Shown here: piece by piece, positions 33,805-43,453 of the stretch
Layout of the letters: each line of letters opens with the position of its first letter
Numbering within the stretch: position 1 is the stretch's first letter
From: JBEEOW01 sp041191405
GTDB taxonomy: Bacteria > Bacteroidota > Bacteroidia > Cytophagales > UBA9547
Length of the DNA: 64,000 nt
Reading direction: 5' to 3'
NCBI GenBank assembly: GCA_041191405.1
Contig: JBEEOW010000001.1
Coordinates: 1 to 64,000 of the forward strand
Notes under the pieces: model-generated
What the model was told of the DNA's origin: nothing
The model's input: only the letters and a program-made list of their open reading frames with translations
Database searches by the model: none
Translations under genes and position numbers: made by a program

Positions 33805-35011
33805 CATATTTATTGTAAGTGCTATTGTAACATTATTGGCATCTTGTAATAAATCTACTGAAAATCAAGAACAAACAAAAGTACCAGTAAAAGATACAAG
33901 TGCACCAATAGTAGTTGAAGTCCCAGGTTATTCTGTTGATTCAGCTGAAAAAGCATCAGGTGAATTACCTGTGGCAACTAACCCTTTATTTGATCAATTT
34001 GCACATATAGCTGCTGGTTTAACCTTGCCTGATACTGCAAAAATGGCTTCTATTTGTGCTAAACCTGAATGGAAAAAGTTCGCTCAAAAATTTGATTCAA
34101 GCTGGAATCAAATTGAAAAAGACCGACTTTCGGCAATGCGTTCGTGGAAAGACACTGAACTAAAGGATATTAATGCAAATCCCAAACATTTGCTTTATGC
34201 CTTTTCTGGACCAGATTTCTTAAATGCATTTACATTTTTCCCAACTGCACCAAATTTTACAATGATTGCCTTAGAACCTGTTGGTCAGGTAAAAGATTTA
34301 TCTAAATTGAAAGATGCAGAATTAGCTAAATATGTAAACTCTGTTGACGAATCATTGATTGATATTTTTGAAAAAAGCTATTTTATCACTAGAAAAATGT
34401 TGCAACATTTGCAACGTGATAAAGCCGATGGAACATTGCCTTTATTGTGTGTTTTTTTAGCAAAAACTGGTAATAAAATATTGGATATCAAAAGTATAAA
34501 GCTCGATTCTCTTGGTAAGGAAACAGAATCTGATTGGGATTTTAAAGCTCGTCGTTCAGCGGTACGTATTTATTTTGCACATCCAAACAACCCCAAATTA
34601 AAACGTTCACTAACCTATTTTAAAGCCGATATGGAAGACAAAGCTTTATCGAAAAATAAACCGTTGTTAGCTTATTTAAATAATTTAGGAGAAGTGAATA
34701 GTTATTTAAAATCAGCATCTTATTTGTTGCATTACAAAGATTTTTCAGTAATCAGAAATATTTTATTGAATCAATCATTAAATATTTTGCAAGATGATAC
34801 AGGGATTGCGTATCATTTTTATGACAAGAAAAAATGGAATTTTACACTTTATGGTAAATACACCAAGCCAGTTGAAGACTTTGCAGGTGTTGACCAAAAA
34901 GACTTAAGAAAACTCTATGACGATTCATTAAAAGTGAAAAAAATGCCATTTTCACTTGGTTATCACTGGAGTAGTAAAACTCAAAATTTGATGGTTGCTA
35001 GAAAGAAATAG
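33791..35011 (+). CDS. Lipoprotein of unknown function
   Basis: The 406-residue protein has a lipoprotein signal (MKIYNIFIVSAIVTLLASCN, Cys19) and a low-complexity linker of about 50 residues, then a single large domain that I do not recognise. Conserved-looking stretches are DRLSAMRSWKDTELKDI, LYAFSGPDFLNAFTFFP and FSLGYHWSSKTQNLMVARK. The tail resembles that of other envelope proteins rather than an enzyme. It overlaps the amino acid permease gene by 14 bp, so it may act with that transporter. It is probably anchored to the inner or outer membrane facing the periplasm. Confidence 0.7.
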   Translation: MKIYNIFIVSAIVTLLASCNKSTENQEQTKVPVKDTSAPIVVEVPGYSVDSAEKASGELPVATNPLFDQFAHIAAGLTLPDTAKMASICAKPEWKKFAQKFDSSWNQIEKDRLSAMRSWKDTELKDINANPKHLLYAFSGPDFLNAFTFFPTAPNFTMIALEPVGQVKDLSKLKDAELAKYVNSVDESLIDIFEKSYFITRKMLQHLQRDKADGTLPLLCVFLAKTGNKILDIKSIKLDSLGKETESDWDFKARRSAVRIYFAHPNNPKLKRSLTYFKADMEDKALSKNKPLLAYLNNLGEVNSYLKSASYLLHYKDFSVIRNILLNQSLNILQDDTGIAYHFYDKKKWNFTLYGKYTKPVEDFAGVDQKDLRKLYDDSLKVKKMPFSLGYHWSSKTQNLMVARKK

Positions 35012-35035
35012 TTTTTATTGAAAAAGTAAATTAAT

Positions 35036-35070
35036 AAAGCTTGAATTTAGAAATAGATTCAAGCTTTTTT
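35036..35070. terminator. Bidirectional terminator
   Basis: An 11-bp perfect stem (AAAGCTTGAAT/ATTCAAGCTTT) with a 10-nt loop and a T run serves the plus-strand lipoprotein. It overlaps the stop codon of the convergent gene. Confidence 0.82.
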
Positions 35071-35749
35071 ACTGAATAATTATAGCATTTTCAAAAGATG
35101 TATTCGAATCAAGTTTTACGATATGAAATGTTGTACTTTCATTGTCAATACAAAGTTCGGCATATTTAACAAATTGTTTTTGAATATCTTCTAAACTAAA
35201 TCCATACCTTATTTTTGAAAGTATATTTTCAGTTTTTGATACTATAAAATACATTTCTTGGATAGGAAAAAGTTGGTGAATGGTTTCAATCAATAAAATT
35301 ATATTATCTAACATAGTTTTAACATCATTATATTCAGTGGTTTGATGAACTGTTCTGTTTCTGAAATCTTTTAATATTCTAAATTGTTTAAAGGTTTCTT
35401 CTGAAATTAAATTCAGTTGTTTGGCTTTATCAATCAATACTGAAAACTTGATTTTTGTTATGGTTCGGTATTCGTTGTAGAGTTTTATTCTTAGCGCCTT
35501 TTCAAAAATCATAATTGCCTGTAATTGAGCTACATCATAAATACTACTTTTGAAATAACACATCAATAATAAATCTTTTACTTTTTCAATTTCAAAATCA
35601 ATTCCAATTGGTAAATAATCGCTAATGTAAATTTTGTTGTTTACAAAAGCTTGGTATTCGCTAAAAGTAGGGTACAAACTAGCAGAAATTGGATCAGGAT
35701 TTAACATTGTGCTTTTTAAAATGTACTTCAATATTAGGTATATTTTCAT
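35069..35749 (-). CDS. HEPN-like helical protein of unknown function
   Basis: The 226-residue protein is mostly helical. The stretch ILKDFRNRTVHQTTEYNDVK (about 126-145) places Arg and His in an R-x4-H pattern, as in HEPN domains, with the preceding helix (AIMIFEKALRIKLYNEY) also typical. HEPN proteins are often RNases or RNA-binding partners in toxin and defence systems. There is no partner nucleotidyltransferase next to it. A second ATG at codon 15 (MLNPDPIS) may be the true start. The family call is by motif only and is tentative. Confidence 0.55.
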   Translation of the reverse strand: MKIYLILKYILKSTMLNPDPISASLYPTFSEYQAFVNNKIYISDYLPIGIDFEIEKVKDLLLMCYFKSSIYDVAQLQAIMIFEKALRIKLYNEYRTITKIKFSVLIDKAKQLNLISEETFKQFRILKDFRNRTVHQTTEYNDVKTMLDNIILLIETIHQLFPIQEMYFIVSKTENILSKIRYGFSLEDIQKQFVKYAELCIDNESTTFHIVKLDSNTSFENAIIIQ

Positions 35750-35808
35750 TGATTTTCAATTTTTTAAAATTCAAAATTTATATTTTATTAATATCTAAAG
35801 AAAATGTA

Positions 35809-35844
35809 TATATTTGCAAATGATTAAATTTAGATTAGTCTAAA
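35809..35844 (+). promoter_or_regulatory. TonB receptor promoter with a DtxR-type operator
   Basis: TATATTTG at 35809-35816 is a good -7 box. TTTAGATTAGTCTAAA at 35829-35844 is a near-perfect 16-bp palindrome that resembles the TTAGGTTAGCCTAA-type boxes of DtxR/IdeR/MntR metal repressors. It lies just after the expected transcript start, ideal for repression by a metal-loaded regulator. The ATG follows 12 bp later. Confidence 0.6.
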
Positions 35845-35856
35845 AATAAATTAAAA

Positions 35857-38064
35857 ATGAAGCTAAAAAATATATTTGTAATTGTATTTCTATTTTTTTC
35901 TATAGTATTAAAAGCTCAGACAATCAGTGGTTATGTAACCTCTGGAAATGATACTATCATAGGAGCTGTTGTAAAAGTGGAGAATATTTCTGTTGCAACC
36001 TTAACTGATAATCATGGTTTTTATAAATTAAATGTAAAGTCGGAGGGGAGCTACACCATAAAAATTACTGTACATGGTTATGATAAATTTGAAAAAAGTA
36101 TAAAGGTAACATCTAGTAATCAGCAAATTAATTTTGATTTAGTTTCAAAAATTCTCGAAACTAATGAAGTAGTTGTAACAGGAACGATGGAAGAGGTTAG
36201 TAAAAGTAATTCACCTGTTCCTGTAGAAATTTACAATGCAAAGTATTTTAAAGGCAATCCAAGTCCAAATTTGTTTGATGCTTTACAAGTAATTAATGGA
36301 GTACAGCCACAATTGAATTGTAATGTTTGTAATACAGGAGATATTCATATCAATGGTATGGATGGACCTTATACCATGGTTTTGATTGATGGGATGCCAA
36401 TAGTGAGTTCGTTGTCAACGGTTTATGGTTTAATGGGTATTCCTATGAATTTAGTTGAGAGAATAGAAGTAGTAAAAGGTCCGGCGAGTACATTATATGG
36501 TTCTGAAGCTGTTGCTGGCTTAATTAATATAATCACTAAAACACCTAAAACTGCTCCTAAATTGAGTTTAAATGGTTGGGCTAGTTCATATCAAGAGTAC
36601 AATTTTGAAGGTGCTAAAACATTTAAAGTGGGTAAGCATTTTAGTTTATTAAGTACCAATTATTTCAGGTATTTGAATCCAAAAGATGATAATAAGGATA
36701 ATTTTACTGATGTTACTTTACAACATCGTATTTCTTTATTTAATAAATGGCAGTTTACAAGAGCCAAAAACAGAAAAGCGGATATTGCCATTCGTTATTT
36801 TTACGAAGATAGGTGGGGAGGCGAGATGAATTGGAATTCTCAATTTAGAGGAACTGATTCTGTTTATGGAGAAAGTATTTACACTAAAAGATATGAAGTA
36901 ATTGGGCAATATGATTTGCCTTTCAATAAAGAAAGAGTAACTGCTCAGTTTTCATATAATTATCATAATCAGCATTCTGCGTATGGAAATACTTGGTATT
37001 TGGCGCAACAACATGTTGGTTTTGCACAATTATTATGGCATAAAAACATAGGAGTGAGGCACAAAACTTTAACAGGCTTATCAACTCGATACACAATTTA
37101 TGATGACAATACACCTGCAACGCAAGGTGCAAACAAAACACCTTTGCCAGGCTTATTTATTCAAGATGAAATAGCAATTACTGAAAAAAATACACTTTTA
37201 CTTGGCATACGTGCTGATTATCATAACAAACATGGGTTAATATATGCCCCAAGAGCAAATTGGAAATTTTCGCCTCGAAAAAATGATATTTTCAGATTAA
37301 GTGTAGGTAATGGATTTAGGGTTGTAAATGTTTTCACTGAAGACCATGCAGCATTAACTGGCGCTAGGTCGGTTGAGGTAAAAGGGGAGTTAGCTCCTGA
37401 AAAATCTTGGAATGCAAATTTGAATTATAATAAGTTTACAAACGTAAGATTTGGATTTATAACTTATGATGTTAGTTTGTTTTATACTTATTTTACTAAC
37501 AAAATTATTCCTGATTATGATACTGACCCTAATAAGATAATTTATTCAAATATAAATGGTTACGCAGTTTCTAAAGGTGTTTCTTTGAGTATTGATTGCA
37601 ATACAGATTTTGGTTTGAAGGCAAATGTTGGTGCAACTTTAATGGATGTGTATAAAGTTGAAAATAACATTAAAGATAGGCAAGTTCATAGCCCACCTTT
37701 TATGGGAACGTTTAATATAACTTATCCATATCGTAAATTAACATTCAGTTATACTGGAAATGTGTATGGACCAATGTTGTTACCTGTACTGCCAAATGAT
37801 TATAGAACAAGTTATTCGCCTTGGTTTAGCATACAAAATATTCAAGTAAGTTATCAAAAAAATACAAAAGCTATTGAATGGTTTGTGGCTGTAAAAAACT
37901 TACTAAACTTTACTCCTAAAGACCCAATTATGCGTCCATTTGACCCATTTGATAAACGAATTACAGAAAATAACCCTAATAATTATACATTCGACCCAAA
38001 TTACACTTATGCTTCAATGCAAAAAATTAGGTTGGTATTAGGGGTGAAATGGAATTTGATGTAA
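35857..38064 (+). CDS. TonB-dependent outer-membrane receptor, probably metal-regulated
   Basis: The 735-residue protein has a signal peptide (ending LKAQ) and a carboxypeptidase-regulatory-like beta domain (about 23-100). The plug domain begins ETNEVVVTGTMEEVSKSN and includes NCNVCNTGDIHINGMDGPYT and VLIDGMPIVSSLSTVYG. The barrel ends VLGVKWNLM. The Cys-rich NCNVC segment in the plug is a feature of one subfamily, and its ligand is unknown to me. The operator upstream points to control by iron or manganese. It is monocistronic. Confidence 0.9.
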   Translation: MKLKNIFVIVFLFFSIVLKAQTISGYVTSGNDTIIGAVVKVENISVATLTDNHGFYKLNVKSEGSYTIKITVHGYDKFEKSIKVTSSNQQINFDLVSKILETNEVVVTGTMEEVSKSNSPVPVEIYNAKYFKGNPSPNLFDALQVINGVQPQLNCNVCNTGDIHINGMDGPYTMVLIDGMPIVSSLSTVYGLMGIPMNLVERIEVVKGPASTLYGSEAVAGLINIITKTPKTAPKLSLNGWASSYQEYNFEGAKTFKVGKHFSLLSTNYFRYLNPKDDNKDNFTDVTLQHRISLFNKWQFTRAKNRKADIAIRYFYEDRWGGEMNWNSQFRGTDSVYGESIYTKRYEVIGQYDLPFNKERVTAQFSYNYHNQHSAYGNTWYLAQQHVGFAQLLWHKNIGVRHKTLTGLSTRYTIYDDNTPATQGANKTPLPGLFIQDEIAITEKNTLLLGIRADYHNKHGLIYAPRANWKFSPRKNDIFRLSVGNGFRVVNVFTEDHAALTGARSVEVKGELAPEKSWNANLNYNKFTNVRFGFITYDVSLFYTYFTNKIIPDYDTDPNKIIYSNINGYAVSKGVSLSIDCNTDFGLKANVGATLMDVYKVENNIKDRQVHSPPFMGTFNITYPYRKLTFSYTGNVYGPMLLPVLPNDYRTSYSPWFSIQNIQVSYQKNTKAIEWFVAVKNLLNFTPKDPIMRPFDPFDKRITENNPNNYTFDPNYTYASMQKIRLVLGVKWNLM

Positions 38065-38065
38065 G

Positions 38066-38168
<103 letters not shown>

Positions 38169-38172
<4 letters not shown>

Positions 38173-39032
38173 CTTATAATCGTAACTGGTTTTAAATTAG
38201 ATGAATACACACAACCTAGGCCACCAGTAACATTTGAATACAAATTTTGAGGTTCTGAAAATGGATTTTCTCCAGCGTAGTTTATTAGTATTTTATAATG
38301 TTTGTAATAGTGTTCATCTACTGCTTTAATTGTAAATAGGTAGTTTGAAATCGGATAACCTGAACCGTAAGATAATCTTGAGTATTGAGAATATATTTTT
38401 TGACCATCATTATTTAAGTCATTTGTAAGTTCTTGATTATATTCAAACTGATCGAAATCAGCTGTAAAACCAACTGCATAATAATTTTTTTCGTTTGCTT
38501 TGTCTTGAAATTCAAGCTGATAAAAATATTCATAATACGAATTACTACCGTAAGGATCATCGTTTTGGGTACTATCTAAAATTAATCTAGCACTAGTTGG
38601 TACATAATTGGGGATAGTTGTAGTTCCTGAAATTACTTCATTTTTATCTGTTGTTACTTCGAGTGTATATGTTTTGCCTTCCTCAATTTTGGCTGAATTT
38701 AGTACTACATAATATCTAAAATCCTTATCATTAAAATAATTAATACTGTAACTATTAATTTCGTTTGACTTAAAATTATAAGTTACATCATCGTTTATAA
38801 TTTTTACTTCTTTAAGTACAATGTCAGTATTGATGTTTTTGTTTTTATTAAATATGGGAACACTTCTGTTCATCATAAAAAAAACAGTATCTGAATTGGC
38901 TTTAATTTCTGAATACAAAACTAGTTTAGAATTTGTCGCAAGTTCATTTGGAACAGGAATTTCTACTTCGCAACTGCAAATGGCTACTAAAATTAAGCTA
39001 GCAACGATGATTTTGTTAAATATTGTTTTCAT
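38169..39032 (-). CDS. DUF4249 lipoprotein partner of a TonB-dependent receptor
   Basis: The 287-residue protein has a lipoprotein signal (IIVASLILVAICSCE, Cys21). The DUF4249 body opens VEIPVPNELATNSKLVLYSE and has TYTLEVTTDKNEVISGTTTI. In this phylum DUF4249 genes are usually paired with a TonB-dependent receptor, as here: it shares 1 nt with the receptor upstream. It is presumed to be surface-exposed and to help deliver a ligand, by analogy with SusD-type partners. The ligand is not known. Confidence 0.88.
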
Positions 39033-41314
39033 TAAAATTTGTAATTATATGATAATGAAGGGATAATTCTAAATAATGCCACTTTGTACAATTTACCATT
39101 ATTTTGATAATAAAAGAATGGATTTGCTCTTGCATAAGTGTTATAAATGCTAAATTCCCATATTCTTTCTCCTTTAAGCTTACGTTTATGAAATTGAATT
39201 CCCAAATCTAGCCTATGGTAAGCTTGCATTCTAAATCCATTTCTAGGTCCAAATTCTGTAACTTGATTTCCATTTGATGTGTTGTAGCTTGCAATGGGCA
39301 TTGTAATTGCATTTCCTGTACCATAAACCCATGCTGATGAAAGTGTTATACCATCTTTAAACTGATTTTTTTCATTATCAAGAAGTTTGTAAATAGCTAC
39401 AATGCTAATATCATTTCTACGATCATATCTTGCAAAAAAAGTTTTACCTTCATTTATTTCGTCAAATTGCATTTTGGTCCATGACAAAGTATAACCAATC
39501 CAACCACTAAATTTTCCTGATTTTTTTCTTATTAAAAACTCAGAACCATAGCTCCACGCTTGACCTGATGTTACATTATCCTCCCACGATATTGAATTGT
39601 TGCCGTTGTTTCCAATATCAACAAAACTTGCTCCTTCTTTATAATTAATGATATTATTCATTTTTTTATAATATGCTTCTATGCTTAAGCTTATATCCTT
39701 TTTAATTAAATCTTTAGCTAAACCTGTAGCAATTTGAAATGATTGCTGAGGTTTTACTTTATTAGTAGATGGTACCCATAAATCTGTTGGTAAACCAATG
39801 CTTGTATTGCTCAATAAATGAATGTATTGATTCATCAAAGAAAACGAAAACTTACTACTTAAATCTTCTTTGATTTTATATGCTAATGATAAGCGAGGTT
39901 CTGGTAATATTTTATTTAAACTACCTGATTGATAGTAGCTTATTCTTAATCCTGGATTAATTTTTAATCTGTTTTTGTATTGAATATCATCTTCTATATA
40001 AATGCCAGTTTCTATTGCATTAGTGGTATTAATATTTTCTTTAGTGGTTGATTCAATTTTTTGAACCGTGGCGCTTGGAGTAAATGTGTGATAAATTACT
40101 TGTACACCAGCTTTTATATAATTTTCTGTATTTAAAGCATAATCATAATCAGATTTTAAAATCCAATCTCTAATTCCTGAGTAATATTTGGCTGAAAATA
40201 AATTTTGATTTAATCCTATTTCAAATTTAAAATCACTAAAAATTAAAGAAGTATTTGAAAATAACTTACTGTTATATTGATGGTTCCATCTTAAAGTTCC
40301 TGTTGCATTTCCCCAGTTTAGGTTATATTTTGTATCATCTCCATCTGAATAAAATTTATCTTTCCCAAAATATCCACTTAGATACAATTTATTTTTGGCG
40401 TTTAATTCAACGTTGGTTTTAGCGTTTAAATCATAGAAAAAATAACCTCCATTTTGATCACTTTTCATAAATGGACGAGTAAGTACATCAATATAAGTTC
40501 TTCTGCCTGAAATTATAAAAGAAGATGGTTTCTTTTTACTTATTGGACCTTCAAAAGTTGCTTTTGAGGAAATTAAGCCAACACCAACATCTCCATGATA
40601 TTCTTTTTTATTACCATCTTTCATGTTGATATCAATAACAGACGATAATCTACCACCAAAACGTGCAGGGAAACCTCCTTTGTAAAGTTCTACAGATTTA
40701 ATTCCATTTCCGTTGAATAATGAAAAGAATCCAAACAAGTGATTGGCGTTATAAACTGGTGCATCATCGAGAATGATTAGGTTTTGGTCTGGACCACCAC
40801 CACGAACATACACACCTGCATTTCCTTCACTTCCTTTTTGTACTCCTGGCATCAGTTGTATCACTTTCATTACATCTTTTTCACCTAGAAATGCAGGTAT
40901 ATCTTTTACATCGCTAACATTGATGTCAATTTTACTCATTTGACTTTCGTCGGATTCAATTCTTTTGGCAGTAATTACAACTTCTTGAGTAACTTTATTT
41001 TGCGACTCTAAATCAATATTTATAACCGTATCTTTTTCAATTTTTAAAGAAATACTTTTTGTTACGTAACCTATGTTTTTAAAAACCAAAGTTAAGGTGT
41101 CGCTTGGTAAAGTAATGGAGTAAAAACCGTATGTATTGGTAGATGTCCCTTTTTTAATTGAAGGAACGTAAACTATTGCACCAATCAATGATTCTTTAGA
41201 ATCAAGTTCGTTAACGTAACCACTAATTGTATATTTTGATTTAGTTTGAGCAAAAGTATTACTCGAAAATAAACATATTAAAATGCCTAAGGTAATTGAA
41301 ATTAAATGTTTCAC
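39032..41314 (-). CDS. TonB-dependent receptor paired with DUF4249 protein
   Basis: The 760-residue outer-membrane receptor has a signal peptide (ending NTFAQ) and a carboxypeptidase-like domain with GYVNELDSKESLIGAIVYVP. The plug has DVKDIPAFLGEKDVMKVIQL, MPGVQKGSEGNAGVYVRGGG and PDQNLIILDDAPVYNANHLF. The barrel ends FRIIPSLSYNYKF. It resembles the FecA-like receptors that travel with DUF4249 lipoproteins. Import of an unknown ligand driven by TonB is inferred. It is the first gene of a two-gene operon. Confidence 0.92.
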   Translation of the reverse strand: MKHLISITLGILICLFSSNTFAQTKSKYTISGYVNELDSKESLIGAIVYVPSIKKGTSTNTYGFYSITLPSDTLTLVFKNIGYVTKSISLKIEKDTVINIDLESQNKVTQEVVITAKRIESDESQMSKIDINVSDVKDIPAFLGEKDVMKVIQLMPGVQKGSEGNAGVYVRGGGPDQNLIILDDAPVYNANHLFGFFSLFNGNGIKSVELYKGGFPARFGGRLSSVIDINMKDGNKKEYHGDVGVGLISSKATFEGPISKKKPSSFIISGRRTYIDVLTRPFMKSDQNGGYFFYDLNAKTNVELNAKNKLYLSGYFGKDKFYSDGDDTKYNLNWGNATGTLRWNHQYNSKLFSNTSLIFSDFKFEIGLNQNLFSAKYYSGIRDWILKSDYDYALNTENYIKAGVQVIYHTFTPSATVQKIESTTKENINTTNAIETGIYIEDDIQYKNRLKINPGLRISYYQSGSLNKILPEPRLSLAYKIKEDLSSKFSFSLMNQYIHLLSNTSIGLPTDLWVPSTNKVKPQQSFQIATGLAKDLIKKDISLSIEAYYKKMNNIINYKEGASFVDIGNNGNNSISWEDNVTSGQAWSYGSEFLIRKKSGKFSGWIGYTLSWTKMQFDEINEGKTFFARYDRRNDISIVAIYKLLDNEKNQFKDGITLSSAWVYGTGNAITMPIASYNTSNGNQVTEFGPRNGFRMQAYHRLDLGIQFHKRKLKGERIWEFSIYNTYARANPFFYYQNNGKLYKVALFRIIPSLSYNYKF

Positions 41315-41460
41315 TATTTAAAATTATATATTTAGTTATTAAATTTTCCTAAAAAACGAATAAAGTTAATGTTTATTACAGGAAATTAAAAAAAATCTTT
41401 ATTGAAATAGTTCAAATAATTATTTCAATAAAGATATGTTTTAAAATTTTGATTGATTTA

Positions 41461-42291
41461 TTAAACTAAATAAATACCATTTTCTTCAATTCTGATTTTG
41501 CGCTCACGGTAAAGTGTACCAACAGCTTTTTTGAATGTTTTTTTACTCATTCCTAATAAAAAGGAAATTTCATCAGGCGAGCTATTGTCATGTAAAGCTA
41601 AAAATCCGTTTTTCTTCGCTAAAGTATCAAGAATTAATTGAGCATTTGGTTCAATATTTTCAAAACCTTGTTTTTGAAGAGAAATGTCAAGTTTATTGTC
41701 TTCTCTTACTTTTTTGATATAACCAGTTAAAGTATCGCCAATTGCAACTCTCTGAAAAATTTCATTTTTGAAAATCAGACCTTTGTAAAAATTATCTACA
41801 ATTACATTCATACCTAAATCTGTATGTTCATAAGGCATAATTTTTACTTCGTCACCTTCTTTTAAGTATAAATCTCTGTTATCCAAAAACTTATTTACTT
41901 TACATGAACCAACCAATCTGTTAGATTCAACATCAAGATACATATAAATAATATACCATTTACCCTCTTCAATTTTGCGCATTTGCTCTTTGAAGGGTAC
42001 AAAAAGGTCTTTTTCTAAGCCCCAATCCATAAATGCCCCAACATTATCAACATGTTTTGCTTGTAAACAGGCAAAAGAGTTAAGGTATATTTTAGGTTCA
42101 AGATTGGTTGCAATAATTCTATCTTCAGAATCAGTGTAGATAAAAACTTCAATAAAGTCGCCTACTTGCAAATCTTCTGGTACATATTTATTGGGTAACA
42201 ATACATCATTTCCTTCAGTATCACCTAAATACATTCCTACACTTGTGCTTCGTAATACTTCTAAATTATTTATTTCGCCTACAGCTATCAT
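41461..42291 (-). CDS. CvfB-like S1-domain RNA-binding protein
   Basis: The 276-residue protein has three S1-like OB domains followed by a winged-helix C-terminus (LALHDNSSPDEISFLLGMSK and KTFKKAVGTLYRERKIRI). The VDNVGAFMDWGLEKDLFVPF stretch is the best S1 match. This is the domain plan of CvfB, which binds RNA and affects virulence gene expression in staphylococci. It probably acts post-transcriptionally; its targets here are unknown. It is monocistronic. Confidence 0.88.
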   Translation of the reverse strand: MIAVGEINNLEVLRSTSVGMYLGDTEGNDVLLPNKYVPEDLQVGDFIEVFIYTDSEDRIIATNLEPKIYLNSFACLQAKHVDNVGAFMDWGLEKDLFVPFKEQMRKIEEGKWYIIYMYLDVESNRLVGSCKVNKFLDNRDLYLKEGDEVKIMPYEHTDLGMNVIVDNFYKGLIFKNEIFQRVAIGDTLTGYIKKVREDNKLDISLQKQGFENIEPNAQLILDTLAKKNGFLALHDNSSPDEISFLLGMSKKTFKKAVGTLYRERKIRIEENGIYLV

Positions 42292-42340
42292 CTTTTTTCA
42301 ATTATTATTCAAAAGTACTACTTATTTGTGTGAAAAGTAA

Positions 42341-42538
42341 GATGTTAGTTGTAAAATGTGATTTTGTGAAAAGTAAGATGTATTTTGGGAAATGAGTAAG
42401 ATGTAAAATGTGAGATGTAAAATGTGAGATGTGAAATGAAAGATGTAAAATGAGAGATGTGAAATTTGGAATTACTGATTACTTTTAACATTTCACCTTT
42501 CACTTTTCACTTCTCACCATTCTCACCATTTTAACCAT
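42341..42538. repeat. Long heptamer array with inverted arms (ATGTGAA type)
   Basis: From about 42341 units such as ATGTAAA, ATGTGAG, ATGTGAA and ATGAGAG run in 7-bp phase. The right half (CATTTCACCTTTCACTTTTC and onward) carries the complementary motif. The whole can fold back on itself. It spans the entire gap between alkB and the CvfB gene and is the longest array in the window. Confidence 0.82.
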
Positions 42539-43135
42539 TCACCCCAAAATCATATTTCTAAAAGTCAAATTAATTCTCGGAGTTATCACTTTATTTTGTT
42601 GAGGTAAAGCATGAAGCCAAAAGTCTTGAATTTCATTTTTCATTGCTAGTAAACTTCCATTTTCGAGCAAAATATCAACTTTTTCATTTGTTGTTTTATG
42701 TTTAAACGAAAATTTTCTCTCAGCCCCCAAACTAACCGAAGCTATGGTACTGTGTTTTACAATTGAAGATTCGTTGTCGCTATGCCAAGCCATTGCTTCT
42801 GAGCCATTTTGGTATAGATTTAACAAACAAGCATTGAATTGAGCATCACAAATTTGTTCAACAATTGCTTTTATTTCAAGTAGAATGGGTGTAAATGGCA
42901 ATGCAATTTTGGTTGATTTGGAATAGGTATAATATATGTTATTATCTCCATACCAAGCTGTTTTTCTTTTAGTTATAGTTATCTTTCCATAAATAAAAAC
43001 TTCATCATTTTTCCAATCTATCGAATGTAGTAAAGCATCAAAATAGGAGGTAGGAATTACTTTTCCATAATATTGAGCAACTCCATCTTTAGGTAAAATA
43101 TTATCAATTGGAAGTGAGTTAAAAAGAGAAAGCAT
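42539..43135 (-). CDS. AlkB-family 2-oxoglutarate/Fe(II) dioxygenase
   Basis: The 198-residue enzyme oxidatively removes alkyl groups from N1-methyladenine and N3-methylcytosine in DNA or RNA. Iron ligands are the HxD motif in AMAWHSDNESS (near residues 117-119) and His in DFWLHALPQ. The 2-oxoglutarate-binding arginines lie in PRINLTFRNM at the C-terminus. Length and order fit the AlkB2/3-like bacterial type. Together with the ATL protein at 6681 it is the second alkylation-response gene in the window, but the two are far apart. Confidence 0.93.
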   Translation of the reverse strand: MLSLFNSLPIDNILPKDGVAQYYGKVIPTSYFDALLHSIDWKNDEVFIYGKITITKRKTAWYGDNNIYYTYSKSTKIALPFTPILLEIKAIVEQICDAQFNACLLNLYQNGSEAMAWHSDNESSIVKHSTIASVSLGAERKFSFKHKTTNEKVDILLENGSLLAMKNEIQDFWLHALPQQNKVITPRINLTFRNMILG

Positions 43136-43184
43136 GGGGAATATTTTAGCTGATTATTACTATCTATTGTTTTTATTAAATAAT

Positions 43185-43303
43185 CCAGCGAAAACTAACA
43201 CTTCGGCTACCCTCAGTGACCGTTTTCGAGTATTAGTTACTCTAAAAATTATCTTTTCGGTTGCTGAGCATGTCGAAGCATTAGTAAAGTTGATTTTTCG
43301 CTA
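43185..43303. repeat. Composite REP-like element, reverse orientation
   Basis: This is the reverse complement of the element at 20854, with the same ends (AGCGAAAACTAAC on the left and TTTTTCGCT on the right). It carries the cores CTGAGCATGTCGAAGC and CTTCGGCTACCCTCAGTG. It lies 50 bp upstream of alkB. Apart from this element and a terminator, nothing was recognised in 43136-43453. Confidence 0.85.
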
Positions 43304-43390
43304 AAATATATTAGGTTTATTTTTATTTGGTATTATTATTTGATACTATAACATTTTAAAAAACACTTTGTTTTAAATTCAAAATTAACA

Positions 43391-43430
43391 AAAAAAGAGC
43401 GATTCCACTTTTGTGAAACCGCTCTTTTTT
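43391..43430 (-). terminator. groES-groEL terminator
   Basis: On the minus strand AGAGCGGTTTCA pairs with TGGAATCGCTCT (two G-T wobbles) around CAAAAG, followed by six T, 24 bp past the groEL stop. Confidence 0.88.
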
Positions 43431-43453
43431 GATTGTATTTATAAGGTTGAATA

